64,000 nt of DNA from Wenjunlia vitaminophila DSM 41686. GTDB taxonomy: Bacteria > Actinomycetota > Actinomycetes > Streptomycetales > Streptomycetaceae. The stretch lies in assembly GCF_000380165.1 (NCBI RefSeq), contig NZ_KB904657.1:1-64000 (forward strand), in the 5' to 3' direction. The translations under genes and the position numbers were made by a program. The notes under the pieces were generated by a model. The model had not been told where the DNA came from. It saw nothing but the letters and a program-made list of their open reading frames with translations, and did not search any database. Of this stretch, positions 1 to 8,949 are shown piece by piece (position 1 is the stretch's first letter; every line of letters begins with the position of its first letter).

Positions 1-735
1 TTGCGAACCCTCCAGGGCTGATGAGAACACAGCAGCTCACCACCTGGGCGAGCGGCGCGGAGCTGTTGCGAACCCTCCAGGGCTGATGAGGACTTGTGGC
101 ACCCGGAGGAGCAATGCCTGACTCTTGCGAACCCTCCAGGGCTGATGAGGACGGCGGCGGCGGCGAGGCCGTACCGGTCTGAGACCGGGTTGCGAACCCT
201 CCAGGGCTGATGAGGACTGGCCCAGCCGCCCATCCAGGTGTCGGTGACAGCGTTGCGAACCCTCCAGGGCTGATGAGGACGGTGGGGCACGAGCACCCGC
301 ATCCCGCGTCGCCGTCGTTGCGAACCCTCCAGGGCTGATGAGGACCTGCTGAGCATCCGCGCGGCCTGTTCCGCGCGGACCCGTTGCGAACCCTCCAGGG
401 CTGATGAGGACCGAGGACGCTGGGGCGCTGCGCGCCACCGCGGCCCTCGTTGCGAACCCTCCAGGGCTGATGAGGACCGGAGGAGACACTGCGGGTTGTG
501 CAGATGCCGATGCTGTTGCGAACCCTCCAGGGCTGATGAGGACCCCGGCCCGAGACGAGAGGACCCCCAATGGCTGAGTTGCGAACCCTCCAGGGCTGAT
601 GAGGACGTCCGCGTCGGCGACCCGGCCGACGCCGAGTACCGGTTGCGAACCCTCCAGGGCTGATGAGGACACGCCGTCCGCCACGCCGGTGCGTGCTGAC
701 GTGCCAGTTGCGAACCCTCCAGGGCTGATGAGGAC
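1..735 (-). CRISPR. CRISPR array 1 (type I-B), leader-proximal end at 735
   Basis: There are twelve copies of a 29-base repeat, read on the minus strand; it begins GTCCTCATCAGC and ends GGGTTCGCAAC. On plus coordinates they start at 1 (first base outside the window), 65, 124, 189, 252, 317, 383, 449, 515, 578, 642 and 707. The eleven unique spacers are 30-37 bases long. Two copies vary: 124-152 has a changed last base, and the leader-distal copy 1-28 reads GTTCTC at its start. The leader lies at 736-845, next to cas2, so new spacers should enter at the 735 side. The array may end at or just beyond the window edge. Confidence 0.97.
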
Positions 736-845
736 CCGATGGTAAAGCCGCAGGTCACGTCCATCTCGTGGCTCGAGATCACGGCCGATTTTGCGGCGAT
801 CCGCCGGTTGTGCATCAGCGCAGGTCAGCACGGTTTGGCTCGGGG
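736..845 (-). promoter_or_regulatory. leader of CRISPR array 1
   Basis: This is the 110 bases between the cas2 stop and the first repeat. Read on the minus strand it carries TGACCTGCG twice (plus positions 819-827 and 749-757), the block GCACAACCGGCGG, and a repeat-proximal GCTTTACC. The same blocks in the same order precede array 2, which identifies both as leaders. It probably holds the array promoter and the adaptation signals. Confidence 0.85.
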
Positions 846-1109
846 TCAAAGGATATCGCTGGAGTTGCCCAGTACGATGCCCAGGCAGGCAGTGTTGACC
901 ATGTCCGGAGACCTTGTGGCGTAGGCCATGATGCTGTCCTGGTCGCGGTCGATGACGCTGTTGAGCTCGGCCAACAGGGCTCGGTACTGCGCAGCGGAGA
1001 GCTCCCCCTGGAAAACACTGCGCTGTACCCAGTGCAGGTACTTGCGGCAGGTGCGCAGCACTCGCGGGTTGCGCTCAACGGCGGTGTCATAGACGAGGAT
1101 GGCAAACAG
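846..1109 (-). CDS. cas2: CRISPR-associated endoribonuclease Cas2, start codon unclear
   Basis: Small adaptation-complex protein that bridges Cas1 dimers during spacer integration. The frame gives a typical Cas2 core: a hydrophobic first strand ending in VYDT (the conserved Asp), then TCRKYLHWVQRSVFQGEL, and an end in GIVLGNSSDIL. The frame is open directly from the Cas1 TGA at 1116-1118, but no ATG, GTG or TTG occurs before the first strand. The coordinates assume a CTG start at 1107-1109, giving 87 residues. The first GTG, near residue 23, would delete the catalytic strand. A non-standard start, readthrough from cas1, or a sequence error are the alternatives. It is the last gene of the cas operon, directly before array 1. 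Confidence 0.85.
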   Translation of the reverse strand: MFAILVYDTAVERNPRVLRTCRKYLHWVQRSVFQGELSAAQYRALLAELNSVIDRDQDSIMAYATRSPDMVNTACLGIVLGNSSDIL

Positions 1110-1115
1110 GTCGGG

Positions 1116-2096
1116 TCACCACCAGGGGCGGAACGGCTTGTAGGGACTTCCTTCCAGGCACAACCGAACCATTTTCAAGGCCTCCAGGTGCAGAAGCTCG
1201 TCATAGCTGACCTTGCGCTTGAGTGCTCGGTGGTGGACTGTCACCGCCAGTTCATCCCTGATGAGGGCGGATACCTTCTTTCGTCCGCTCCTACTCAGGG
1301 ACGCCTTTCCGATGTCGGTCTCGAAGTCGCTGGATTTGAGCGATTTTTGGCTGGCGGCTCGTCGAAGGAGGCGTTCGGCGAACAGTGGCCTGAACAGCTC
1401 AGCGAGGTCGAGAGCGAGCGTGTTGCGACGGCGGTCGGTGTCGGAGTGCAGGAAGCCGATCGCCGGATGGAGTGGGGTGGTGCGCAGCACGGACAGCAGC
1501 CGGGCATACGTGATGGCGTTGGTGTAGCTAATGAAGGCGTTGCCCGCATTGGTTGGAGGGCGGCGTGTGCGACCGTCCAGACGGAGCCAGGGCGGCAGGA
1601 AGGTGTCCAGCACCGCCCAGGCGGTGCGACGGAAGTTGCCTTCCTGACCCATGATCTCGTCACTCGTTCGGCAGCGTGGCAGGGCTTCCCTCAGGGTGTT
1701 CAGTGCCGGATCCAGTAAGTGGGTTTCCAGAGACCAGCGGACGTTCTCGGCTGCGGCCTGCACAATGGCCCGTGCAACGGGAAGGCGGCTGTCCGGGTCC
1801 TCGGTCACTCCCACCTGGCGGCGGAGCACAGTGGCCGACGACATCGAGTCGGCTGGGCTGATGCTGCCCGCGTAGTTGCCGTAGTGGTCGAGAACGTGGA
1901 TGGTGACGTGACTGCGGCCGAGCAGAGAGATCGCCGACGTGTTGATGTCGATGTGGTCGAACGCGATCAGGTCACGGATATCGGTGATGGGGATGCGGAC
2001 GGGGGTGGTGTCCGCGCGTTCGATGCGGATGCTGTTGTCCTCGCGTCGGATTCGACAGGGCTCAGTGAGCCAGTAGGTTCGGCCGACAGCGGCCAT
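1116..2096 (-). CDS. cas1: CRISPR-associated integrase Cas1
   Basis: Metal-dependent spacer integrase of 326 residues, the usual length. It begins MAAVGRTYWL and shows the catalytic set: Glu at about 152 (EGNFRR), His at about 217 (GFLHSD), and Asp/Glu at about 230-233 (LALDLAELFRP). It ends YKPFRPWW, a common Cas1 tail. An upstream in-frame start at 2132 exists. I chose the ATG at 2094-2096 because it overlaps the cas4 stop as TGATG and removes twelve non-conserved residues. It acts with Cas2 and Cas4 in adaptation. The stop is TGA followed by C, and cas2 continues in the same frame. Confidence 0.95.
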   Translation of the reverse strand: MAAVGRTYWLTEPCRIRREDNSIRIERADTTPVRIPITDIRDLIAFDHIDINTSAISLLGRSHVTIHVLDHYGNYAGSISPADSMSSATVLRRQVGVTEDPDSRLPVARAIVQAAAENVRWSLETHLLDPALNTLREALPRCRTSDEIMGQEGNFRRTAWAVLDTFLPPWLRLDGRTRRPPTNAGNAFISYTNAITYARLLSVLRTTPLHPAIGFLHSDTDRRRNTLALDLAELFRPLFAERLLRRAASQKSLKSSDFETDIGKASLSRSGRKKVSALIRDELAVTVHHRALKRKVSYDELLHLEALKMVRLCLEGSPYKPFRPWW

Positions 2097-2617
2097 CAGT
2101 CTCCTCCCCAGCAGTAGTCGTTGTACGAGCAACCTCGGCAGCCCCCGCGGGGTAGGCGCGGAGGCGGGCTACCGCTGTTGATGACCTGGTGGGCGCGCGA
2201 CAGGGTGGTCTGGGCTTCGGCTCGGGCCTCGGCGTCCCAGGGAACATCGGTGGTACGGCGGATCAGTGGGTAGTGGATGACGCCGCCGCGCACGGTGACG
2301 CCTCGCCGTTCGAGGAGCAGGCAGTAGTGCCGGACCTGGGCAGCGTGGGCTGGTGAGGGCGTGCGGGACGACTTGGTCTCGTGAACGACGGCGCCGGTCG
2401 TCACCCAGTCGATCTTGGCTTCACCCAGATCGACATCCCGTCGGCGGGAGTGCGTCGTGGCATCGACGACTTCGCCGAACGCGACGAGTTCGTTGCCCTG
2501 CTCGGGGCGGTACCCGCGGCTGTAAAGCCACAACTGGCGGGGGCAATGCAGAAGGTACTTAATGTGGACGCCGCCGAGCGTGGCGTCATCAGTGGCGTGA
2601 CACCGTGGTTCGGTCAC
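2096..2617 (-). CDS. cas4: CRISPR-associated exonuclease Cas4
   Basis: RecB-family Fe-S nuclease that trims prespacers and helps select PAM and orientation for Cas1-Cas2. The 173 residues show an early Cys (YLLHCPRQLWLY), the nuclease signature with E-x-K (VHETKSS), and a C-terminal cysteine cluster (CRGCSYNDYC). Together these give the four cysteines of a 4Fe-4S site. The GTG at 2615-2617 overlaps the cas3 stop as GTGA and is preceded by GGGAGA. A longer GTG start at 2668 would add 17 weakly conserved residues. Confidence 0.93.
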   Translation of the reverse strand: MTEPRCHATDDATLGGVHIKYLLHCPRQLWLYSRGYRPEQGNELVAFGEVVDATTHSRRRDVDLGEAKIDWVTTGAVVHETKSSRTPSPAHAAQVRHYCLLLERRGVTVRGGVIHYPLIRRTTDVPWDAEARAEAQTTLSRAHQVINSGSPPPRLPRGGCRGCSYNDYCWGGD

Positions 2618-5079
2618 AGGACTGTCTCCCGTGGAGGCGGTGGCGGAGTGGTCGCGCTGGGGACACACAGGCCTCTCTCCGATGTGTACGGGGCTGTGGT
2701 GACGAAGACATTGAGGCTTTTGTCGAACATGGCGTCAAGCTGACGCAAATATCCGTACCGGACGGGGATGAGCAAGCCGGCGGCTAACAGCGGGTGGCCC
2801 TGGCGGTCCCTGCTCAGTTGCCTGAACTCGTCGATGTCGTCCGCGTGCAGCACTTGGGTGCTGTCAAGTTCCTCGTCGAGCCGTCGGGCGAACTCACCGC
2901 GGTCCCGGAAGGGTTCGTCGAACGTCAGGAATTCGGTGGTGTGATGGTCCCGGGCCTCGCGCGCCTCCTTCGCCCACCTCTCCCCCCACTCGGTGTCGTA
3001 GGCCATGGCCAAGAGCTGGTCGATGTCCTGTTCGGACAGTGTGCTGGTGCCGTGGCTGGTGAGGGTGGTCAGTGCATGCCAGGCCGCGTCCACCGCCGGT
3101 GCCGGATAGGGAAGGGTCGATCGGGGGCGGTGGACCCTGAACTCAACCACACCCTCGGGGTGGCGTCCCCGGCGGTTCACTCGCCCTGCGCGTTGGGCCA
3201 CGGCTTCGACCGGGGCCGCCTCGACCGCGCCACGATCGAAGTCCAGGCACAGGGACACCTCCACTGTCTGGGTGGCCACCACGACGCCACCACGCCTTGC
3301 GGTTTCCCCGGAGCGGCGTTCGCCGTGGCGGAGGCTGAGACGCCGTTCGATGGCCGCACGGTCGCGGTTTTTGAACCGGGAGTGCAGGAGGAGCGCGGCG
3401 CCGGCGTCACCTGGGCACGCCTCTCGGGCCGCTGGGGCCAGTGTTTCGTAGACGTGTTGCGCAGTGGCGACGGTGTTGGCCACGACCAGGACGCTGTGTC
3501 CGGCTTGAAGCCATCCGACCAAGCGTGCCAGGGAGGTCGGGTCGGTGAGCGTGGTGTGATCGAGGACGAGTCGATGCCGTTCGGGACTGGTGTCCGGCGC
3601 GGCGCGGTGCACGGTGATCGGTTGGTTGAGGCTCTCCTCGATGAGCTGCGTCATGGGCGGTGCGAGAGTGGCAGACAGCACGGCTACGCGGCTGCCCATG
3701 CGTTCCCACAGCCCCATCGCGGAGCACAAACGGCCGAAAGTGACCGGGTCGTAGGCGTGGAGTTCGTCCAGGACGAACGTGCAGTTGGCCTGTTCCAACA
3801 GGGCAGAGGAGTGGCTGGGCCCGGCGATGGCTCCCCGTAGAAGCTGGTGAGGGGTGGAGACGCGCACGCGCTGCGCAAACAGCCGCATCACGTTCGCACG
3901 CGCTTGAGCCTGTCGGGCCAGCACCTCGGCGGGGGCCGGTGGGCCGACGCGCTGTGCGGGCCCGCGCGGCTCGTCCGCGCTGTTGTCCGTGCAGGGACAC
4001 TCGTCCTCGATGGCCTGGGCCAGCAGGGTCTGTGCAACGGTGCCGTGTAGAACCCCGATGTCCGGTTCCTTGCCTCCCGGGGGCGGGTCGAGGTCGTTCC
4101 TGAAGCGTTGGGCCGCGGCATCAATGGAGGCGCGGTAGGGCAGGACCCACACCATGCGGGGCTGGCCGGGCATCCTGCGAACCTGCCGGCCGGCCCAGGC
4201 CAGACCGGCTTCCGTCTTCCCGCTGCCGGTCGGAGCGATGAGGACCAAGTGCCCGTCGGTCTCCGCCGCCAGCCGCTGGTGGGGGTAGGGACGTTCCAAT
4301 CGTGCCAGGTAGTCGTCAGGAAGCGGCAGGTGGGACTGTGGTGCAACGTGGGCGGAGCCCGTGTGGTCGGCCAGCGTCAGTGCCCCTTGGGCAAGTACCG
4401 CGACGAGACCCCTGTGAGGATCGACGGGGTCCTTCCACTCCTGGACGAGCTCGGCGAGGAGATCACGGGCCCGGTGGGCGAGCTTCGAGCCGGCGATGGT
4501 CGGCGGTGGATCAGCTTCGAGGGCACCACAGAACCAGGCCAGGAGCTCCCGGTGGAGGTCCGGACGCACCTGCACCTGGTGGGTGTCCAGGCGGGGGCGT
4601 CGGGTGAAGGCATCTTCCCAGAGGGTGTGCTCGTTGTATTGCTGAACGAGCGAGCGCTTGCTGCCGCGTCCCTGCCCCCCGTCGGGGAACAGCGGGCGGT
4701 GATGGGTGGCCACCAGGACCGCCGTCAGCAAGCGGTCCTGTTGGGTCCAGCCGCAGGCGGAGGCGAGCAGATCCACGTAAGCGAGGGAGAGCACCTCGTG
4801 GCGTTCGCCCCAGGGCTCGCCCCCGGGCAGGAGTTGCTGCTGGAACCCCTCGGCCACCTTCCCGGAGTCGTGGAGCAGGCCGGCACGGGACACCCAGGAC
4901 CAGAACGACGGAACGTCGGCGAGGATGCCGGACGAACCGATCCGGTCCCGGATCTGCCCAACGGCGTCCCGTACCGTCCGGCTGTGCTCCGTCAGGCGTT
5001 CCGGGTCGTGGGTGGGTGTGGACTTGGCCCGGACCTCAGCCAGGGTGCGCCGGCCAGAGGTCACCCGGTCAGCAACCAC
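2614..5079 (-). CDS. cas3: CRISPR-associated helicase-nuclease Cas3
   Basis: Interference effector that unwinds and degrades target DNA after Cascade binding. An N-terminal HD nuclease domain carries LLHDSGK (His70, Asp71), with further His/Asp near 94, 125-126 and 237-238. It is followed by an SF2 helicase: Walker A APTGSGKTE (Lys288), DELH box (Asp438-His441), motif III SATL and a late VATQTVEVSL. The 821 residues match a fused HD-helicase Cas3. The GTG at 5079 has an upstream AAGGGCAGG. A GTG at 5064 would instead form a GTGA overlap with the cas5 stop and cost only five residues. It ends by overlapping cas4. Confidence 0.96.
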   Translation of the reverse strand: MVADRVTSGRRTLAEVRAKSTPTHDPERLTEHSRTVRDAVGQIRDRIGSSGILADVPSFWSWVSRAGLLHDSGKVAEGFQQQLLPGGEPWGERHEVLSLAYVDLLASACGWTQQDRLLTAVLVATHHRPLFPDGGQGRGSKRSLVQQYNEHTLWEDAFTRRPRLDTHQVQVRPDLHRELLAWFCGALEADPPPTIAGSKLAHRARDLLAELVQEWKDPVDPHRGLVAVLAQGALTLADHTGSAHVAPQSHLPLPDDYLARLERPYPHQRLAAETDGHLVLIAPTGSGKTEAGLAWAGRQVRRMPGQPRMVWVLPYRASIDAAAQRFRNDLDPPPGGKEPDIGVLHGTVAQTLLAQAIEDECPCTDNSADEPRGPAQRVGPPAPAEVLARQAQARANVMRLFAQRVRVSTPHQLLRGAIAGPSHSSALLEQANCTFVLDELHAYDPVTFGRLCSAMGLWERMGSRVAVLSATLAPPMTQLIEESLNQPITVHRAAPDTSPERHRLVLDHTTLTDPTSLARLVGWLQAGHSVLVVANTVATAQHVYETLAPAAREACPGDAGAALLLHSRFKNRDRAAIERRLSLRHGERRSGETARRGGVVVATQTVEVSLCLDFDRGAVEAAPVEAVAQRAGRVNRRGRHPEGVVEFRVHRPRSTLPYPAPAVDAAWHALTTLTSHGTSTLSEQDIDQLLAMAYDTEWGERWAKEAREARDHHTTEFLTFDEPFRDRGEFARRLDEELDSTQVLHADDIDEFRQLSRDRQGHPLLAAGLLIPVRYGYLRQLDAMFDKSLNVFVTTAPYTSERGLCVPSATTPPPPPRETVL

Positions 5080-5747
5080 ACCGCCTGCCCTTCGTCGTCC
5101 CGGTACGCGTCCCGAACGGGGTACTCACCAGCGAACACGTCGCACCACAGGTAGTCCCGCCACACGGTGTGCAGGCGATCAGAGGAGACGCTGGCGGCCA
5201 GACGGAAGGCCGACGCCATGGGGGCGTCATGACCGTGCGGCGGGGCCAGGGCGTGACCGACACGTGCGGCCCTGCACGTCCGCAGGGTCGTGAGGCGCCG
5301 GCTGATCGGGTGAACGATGTCCTGGGAGCGCCCCAGCCTCAATGGGTACACGGGTCGGCACAGCGACCGCTGGATGCGCTCCCCGTCGGCGTCCGGCAGC
5401 CACACGGTCAGGTGGACACCCGTGAGGAAGGCACGGTCCCGAACCGTTGTCCCTCCCTTCACCGCCCGAACTCGCCCCGCGACGGCTGGGTTGGTGCCGT
5501 TGGCAGCGATGGGGTGGTAGGTCTCCGCATCCACTCCGCCCCCCTCCGACCAGGCAGCCATGCCGAAGGGACCCGGCTCTCCGTCCCGGCCGGTGGCGGC
5601 GGACAACAGACCCCGCACCGTCGAGGGCGGTGGAACCGGCAATCCCCTGCACAGCCCGGGGAACAGCGGGTCTCGGAAGGACGCCACGGGCGCGAAGAAC
5701 TCCATACGCCAGGCCGGAAGCAGCTCGTCGGCGTCGGACATGGCCAC
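5061..5747 (-). CDS. cas5: CRISPR-associated protein Cas5 (type I-B, Cas5t-like)
   Basis: RAMP-fold Cascade subunit that caps the 5' handle of crRNA. The 228 residues contain a hydrophobic first strand with AWRMEFFAPVASFRDP, a proline-rich PVPPPSTVRGLLSAATG (the usual Cas5 first helix) and LRLGRSQD, the conserved Cas5 Gly-Arg-Ser-x-Asp stretch. Translation can begin at the GTG at 5747, abutting the cas7 TAG, or at the ATG at 5741. Position between cas7 and cas3 is the standard type I-B order. Confidence 0.92.
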   Translation of the reverse strand: MAMSDADELLPAWRMEFFAPVASFRDPLFPGLCRGLPVPPPSTVRGLLSAATGRDGEPGPFGMAAWSEGGGVDAETYHPIAANGTNPAVAGRVRAVKGGTTVRDRAFLTGVHLTVWLPDADGERIQRSLCRPVYPLRLGRSQDIVHPISRRLTTLRTCRAARVGHALAPPHGHDAPMASAFRLAASVSSDRLHTVWRDYLWCDVFAGEYPVRDAYRDDEGQAVWLLTG

Positions 5748-6809
5748 CTACCGCTCGGGATCGTCGAACCAGGAATCCAGTTCTCCGGCCCGTACCTGGG
5801 CCGCGAGCGTGCGCAGAACGGCGCGGGGGTGGTCGATGACCAGGGTTCCCTCCTCGATCTCCTTGCGGCAGGTGGTCAGGAACTGCTCCCGCAGATCGTC
5901 ACGGAACCCTGGGCGCCAACCCACGCGCACCGGCGCCTCCCACTCGCCGTCCCAGGCAGCCAGCTCGGCGCGCAGGACCTCGCCCCGCACCCGGAGACCG
6001 GAACCGTCTTCCGCGCCGTCAATGCAGTAGGCGAGCGGGTTGACGCCGCCCTTGAACGGCACCATCAGCAGCAGCGTGGGCAGTCTGTCGCCATAGTGGA
6101 GGGCCTTCTTCGCGCCCCCGCTGAGGTGCGCGAGGGACTCCAGGAGGAGTGCCGCCCGTAAGCGCCGCTCCTCGATCGGCAGGCGGACCGCGGGCTGGTT
6201 ACGGAACGTCGTCGTCGTGGCCCCGGCGGAGACCGCCTCGGCCACGGCCAACGCTTCCTCTGCCGAGAGGTAGTTGGGACGGCCAGCTCCGCTGGAACCG
6301 GGAAGGGTGAAGGTGCCGATCCTGGGCATGTCCAGCAGGAACGGCGAGGCCAGGTCCGCGGTGTAGAACTCGTGCCCGTGCAGGACCGGCTCACCAATGC
6401 CCCGGGCCATGACACCGAAGTCCTCGGTGGGCACCACTGGCTCGACGGACATGAAGGTGCCGACCATGAACGGACTGTCCCTGAGTGTCGTGCCGGCGTC
6501 ATCCTTCTTGGCACCGGCCCGCATGTATCCGAACAGGTCGTCATCGACGTACCTCACCGGGTCGGCCGCGGTGTTGGCCTTCTGAGCCCTCCCCTGGGCC
6601 TTCCCCACGCGCTCGACCGGCGAGGGGAGCGAACCGAGCTCAATCAGGCCCTCGCGCATCCAGCGACGACCTGCCTGGGCCGAGACGTACGGATACCTCT
6701 TGCCACGCACACGCGCAGTCTTCACCCGTGCTGTGGTGTCCTCTCCCTTGCCGTTGTTGGGTGCACCAGCCTCCACCGAGAGCACCATCTTCCCCGCCAG
6801 GTAGGCCAT
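5748..6809 (-). CDS. cas7: CRISPR-associated backbone protein Cas7 (Cst2/DevR family)
   Basis: Backbone subunit of Cascade that polymerises along the crRNA spacer. The 353 residues carry DevR/Cst2-family features: an N-terminal strand SVEAGAPNNGKGE, an RYPYVSAQAGRRWMRE segment, the conserved DDDLFGYMRA, and a glycine-rich ALHYGDRLPTLLLMVPFKGG. The ATG overlaps the cas8 stop as TAATG. The next gene, cas5, starts one base after the stop, so the subunits are translationally coupled. The Cst2-type backbone points to the Tneap form of type I-B. Confidence 0.92.
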   Translation of the reverse strand: MAYLAGKMVLSVEAGAPNNGKGEDTTARVKTARVRGKRYPYVSAQAGRRWMREGLIELGSLPSPVERVGKAQGRAQKANTAADPVRYVDDDLFGYMRAGAKKDDAGTTLRDSPFMVGTFMSVEPVVPTEDFGVMARGIGEPVLHGHEFYTADLASPFLLDMPRIGTFTLPGSSGAGRPNYLSAEEALAVAEAVSAGATTTTFRNQPAVRLPIEERRLRAALLLESLAHLSGGAKKALHYGDRLPTLLLMVPFKGGVNPLAYCIDGAEDGSGLRVRGEVLRAELAAWDGEWEAPVRVGWRPGFRDDLREQFLTTCRKEIEEGTLVIDHPRAVLRTLAAQVRAGELDSWFDDPER

Positions 6810-8257
6810 TACGCCGCATCCTCCTCGTCCGATTCCAGAATCGGCTGTTCGACGAGCTGCTTGATCCGTTCCTCGTCGTCCGGGTCCGCACCGCCGCCGA
6901 TGCTGACCCCACGCCGAACAAGCAGCTCAGTGACCGAGAAGAACAGCAGCATGCGCTGCTCCCAGCTCCGCGGCCCCGTGCTGATCAGCGCGGCGCAGTC
7001 CTCGGGGCCCGCCGGAGCGGCCCGGCCGTCCAACATCAGTCTCGACTGCGCCTGCATCAACAACTGCCCGAGTTGGTAGGGCTTGAGCGCGACCGCGCGG
7101 TACTCGGCGAACCTGCCGCGCGGACTTGCGCTGCCGTGCTCAATCCAATCGACCAGCAGGGTGGCCACGGAGGCCAACCTCGGCTCCATCCCCAGAACCT
7201 CCTCGGCGTAAGTGGAACCCAGAGTCGCCAGTGCTCCGAGTTCGTACGGCAACCAGCGGCGCGCGGGGGCGACCAGCAGGTGGTGGATCCGCGTGAGGAA
7301 CGGCCTGCTGCTGCCGTCCTCCGCTTCGAACAACGAACGGGCGGCCCCCTGCCGGCCGTCTGCGACCACCTGCCCGTCCTTGTCCCGCGCGGTGAGCGCC
7401 TGCTCCAACAGGGACCAGCCGGCACGCAGCGGCGCCCGCGCGCCCACCATTGACAGGAACCGGGCGGTGGCGCGCCGGGTCCGGCTCACCCGCAGCCACG
7501 GATCCTGGTTGTCGTTCTTGAACGACCACAGCACAGCCGTGGCCGGCAGCTCGGGGGCGAGCTGCCGCAGTGCCACAGCCACCACGTGCTCGGGGCCGGC
7601 CGTGGCCGGTAACCCATCGAACCCAACCTGTGCGATGCGACGTGCACGTCGCACGTTGCGCGTTACGAATGCGCGCTCCACCGCCGGTTCCTCACACGTC
7701 AGGACTGTGGCCGAGCCGGCGGTCACCCAGGCACCGTACGGCAGGGCCCACATCGCGACCCGGCATCCCCGACAGACCGGCCAGCCGGGGACCCCCGGCG
7801 GGAGCGTGTTGATCGCCTTGTCCGTGTCAAACATCGGAAGAACCATCTTGGTCCACACCACACTCGAGGGCACGCCGCAGAACGTGCACGGCCACACCCC
7901 GGTGTCATCGCTCTCATCGGTGTCATCGGTGTCATCGGGGGCGAATAACTGACTGATCGCGGGCTGGAGGGCAGCTCGGTCACGCGGCCGCGAGTTGTGC
8001 GTGGCCTTGGAGTTGGGGAAGAGAGCGAAAAGGACCTTCCACCAGTCGTACTCCACCGCCTGCCTGCTTGACGCGGCTGCGGCACACACGTCAGCGACGA
8101 GACGGTCGGCCACATCCTCGAGATCCTCGACCGAAACTCCCTCGGGCGTGTCCCGACCAGCAAGGACGGTAACGGCCCACGCACCGGAGCGTTGCAGGGG
8201 GTGGCTGGTCAGCGTTAACGGCAGCGCGGCCCCAACCGCCACTGTCACTTGATCCAT
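6809..8257 (-). CDS. cas8: CRISPR-associated large subunit Cas8 (Cst1-like, zinc ribbon)
   Basis: Large Cascade subunit, expected to recognise the PAM and recruit Cas3. The 482 residues include a four-cysteine ribbon (CTFCG near 150 and CRGC some 40 residues later), typical of Cst1/Cas8 of type I-B Tneap systems. The assignment rests on this ribbon, the size and the position between cas6 and cas7, since Cas8 proteins diverge strongly. The chosen ATG at 8257 gives MDQVTVAV and a 13-base overlap with cas6. A longer frame to 8419 would lie antisense-free but inside cas6 and has no homology-like content. Confidence 0.87.
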   Translation of the reverse strand: MDQVTVAVGAALPLTLTSHPLQRSGAWAVTVLAGRDTPEGVSVEDLEDVADRLVADVCAAAASSRQAVEYDWWKVLFALFPNSKATHNSRPRDRAALQPAISQLFAPDDTDDTDESDDTGVWPCTFCGVPSSVVWTKMVLPMFDTDKAINTLPPGVPGWPVCRGCRVAMWALPYGAWVTAGSATVLTCEEPAVERAFVTRNVRRARRIAQVGFDGLPATAGPEHVVAVALRQLAPELPATAVLWSFKNDNQDPWLRVSRTRRATARFLSMVGARAPLRAGWSLLEQALTARDKDGQVVADGRQGAARSLFEAEDGSSRPFLTRIHHLLVAPARRWLPYELGALATLGSTYAEEVLGMEPRLASVATLLVDWIEHGSASPRGRFAEYRAVALKPYQLGQLLMQAQSRLMLDGRAAPAGPEDCAALISTGPRSWEQRMLLFFSVTELLVRRGVSIGGGADPDDEERIKQLVEQPILESDEEDAA

Positions 8258-8949
8258 CCAAAACCCTGGACGGTGCACAGGCCCAGTCCCCAGCAGCGGA
8301 TCGCATCGACGAAGCGGGGGTCCGCCATCATGCGGACGCGCACCACGGCACCGATGCGGAAGGCCTTTTGTACCAGGAACTGCCGACGAGGGCCCGCCTC
8401 CACCACGCGAAGGCCGCACGGCTGAGGGAGGCCCAGGAGATCGGCCTTTCGGAACAGGTTCTGTAGCAGCCGGTCCTCATAGTGATCGTCACCGGGTAGC
8501 AGATAACGACTGTCATGCTTCAACAGGACCGGCGTGGCGGTAGTCAGCTCCACCTCGCGCGTGGTGTCGGTGCGATTGACATCCACGCTGATCCCTCGGA
8601 CCGCTAACCGCGCACCACCCCAACGGATCTCGTCCCGCGCCGCCAGCCCCGCTACCAACGCCCCGGCGATCTCGGGAACCGGCGACCCGAACCACAGCGA
8701 GCCGTCCTCCGACGTGGTGTAGACGCCGGTCCGGCGGGGGGCGCCCCTGAACAGCGGGCTGGTCAGCCCCAACGGCTTGAGCGGCGACTCCCCCCAGCCG
8801 AAGTCGTGCAGCCGCCGGGCCAACTCGGCGTTCTGGCTCCCCAGCAGCCCGTACACCACACCCTGAGCCGGGCCGTGGACCTGCTCCCAGGGAAGGCTCG
8901 ACACATCGGCTGTCACATCCACCCTGACCCGCACGACTCCCCCTACCAC
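8245..8949 (-). CDS. cas6: CRISPR repeat endoribonuclease Cas6
   Basis: Processes pre-crRNA by cutting within repeats. The 234 residues have RAMP architecture with the diagnostic C-terminal glycine-rich loop (GLGLCTVQGFGWIK) and a candidate catalytic His in the N-terminal helix (VHGPAQGVVYGLL). It is the first gene of the cas operon. The start is uncertain among clustered GTG codons at 8949, 8934 and 8922; a GGGGGAG tract at 8937-8943 fits the two inner ones as a ribosome binding site. It serves both arrays, whose repeats differ at position 4. Confidence 0.92.
   Translation of the reverse strand: MVGGVVRVRVDVTADVSSLPWEQVHGPAQGVVYGLLGSQNAELARRLHDFGWGESPLKPLGLTSPLFRGAPRRTGVYTTSEDGSLWFGSPVPEIAGALVAGLAARDEIRWGGARLAVRGISVDVNRTDTTREVELTTATPVLLKHDSRYLLPGDDHYEDRLLQNLFRKADLLGLPQPCGLRVVEAGPRRQFLVQKAFRIGAVVRVRMMADPRFVDAIRCWGLGLCTVQGFGWIK

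Noticed and set aside
37-849. Long open frames across CRISPR array 1 and array 2 giving repeated LISPGGFAT or SSALEGSQ peptides
   Set aside because: They are produced by translating the 29-base repeats and unique spacers; no ribosome binding site and no natural protein.
1116-8949. Type I-C, I-E or I-G assignment of the cas operon
   Set aside because: A separate Cas6, Cst2-type Cas7, zinc-ribbon Cas8 and unfused Cas4 and Cas1 in this order fit type I-B; no Cas11, Csb or Cas8c-like protein is seen.
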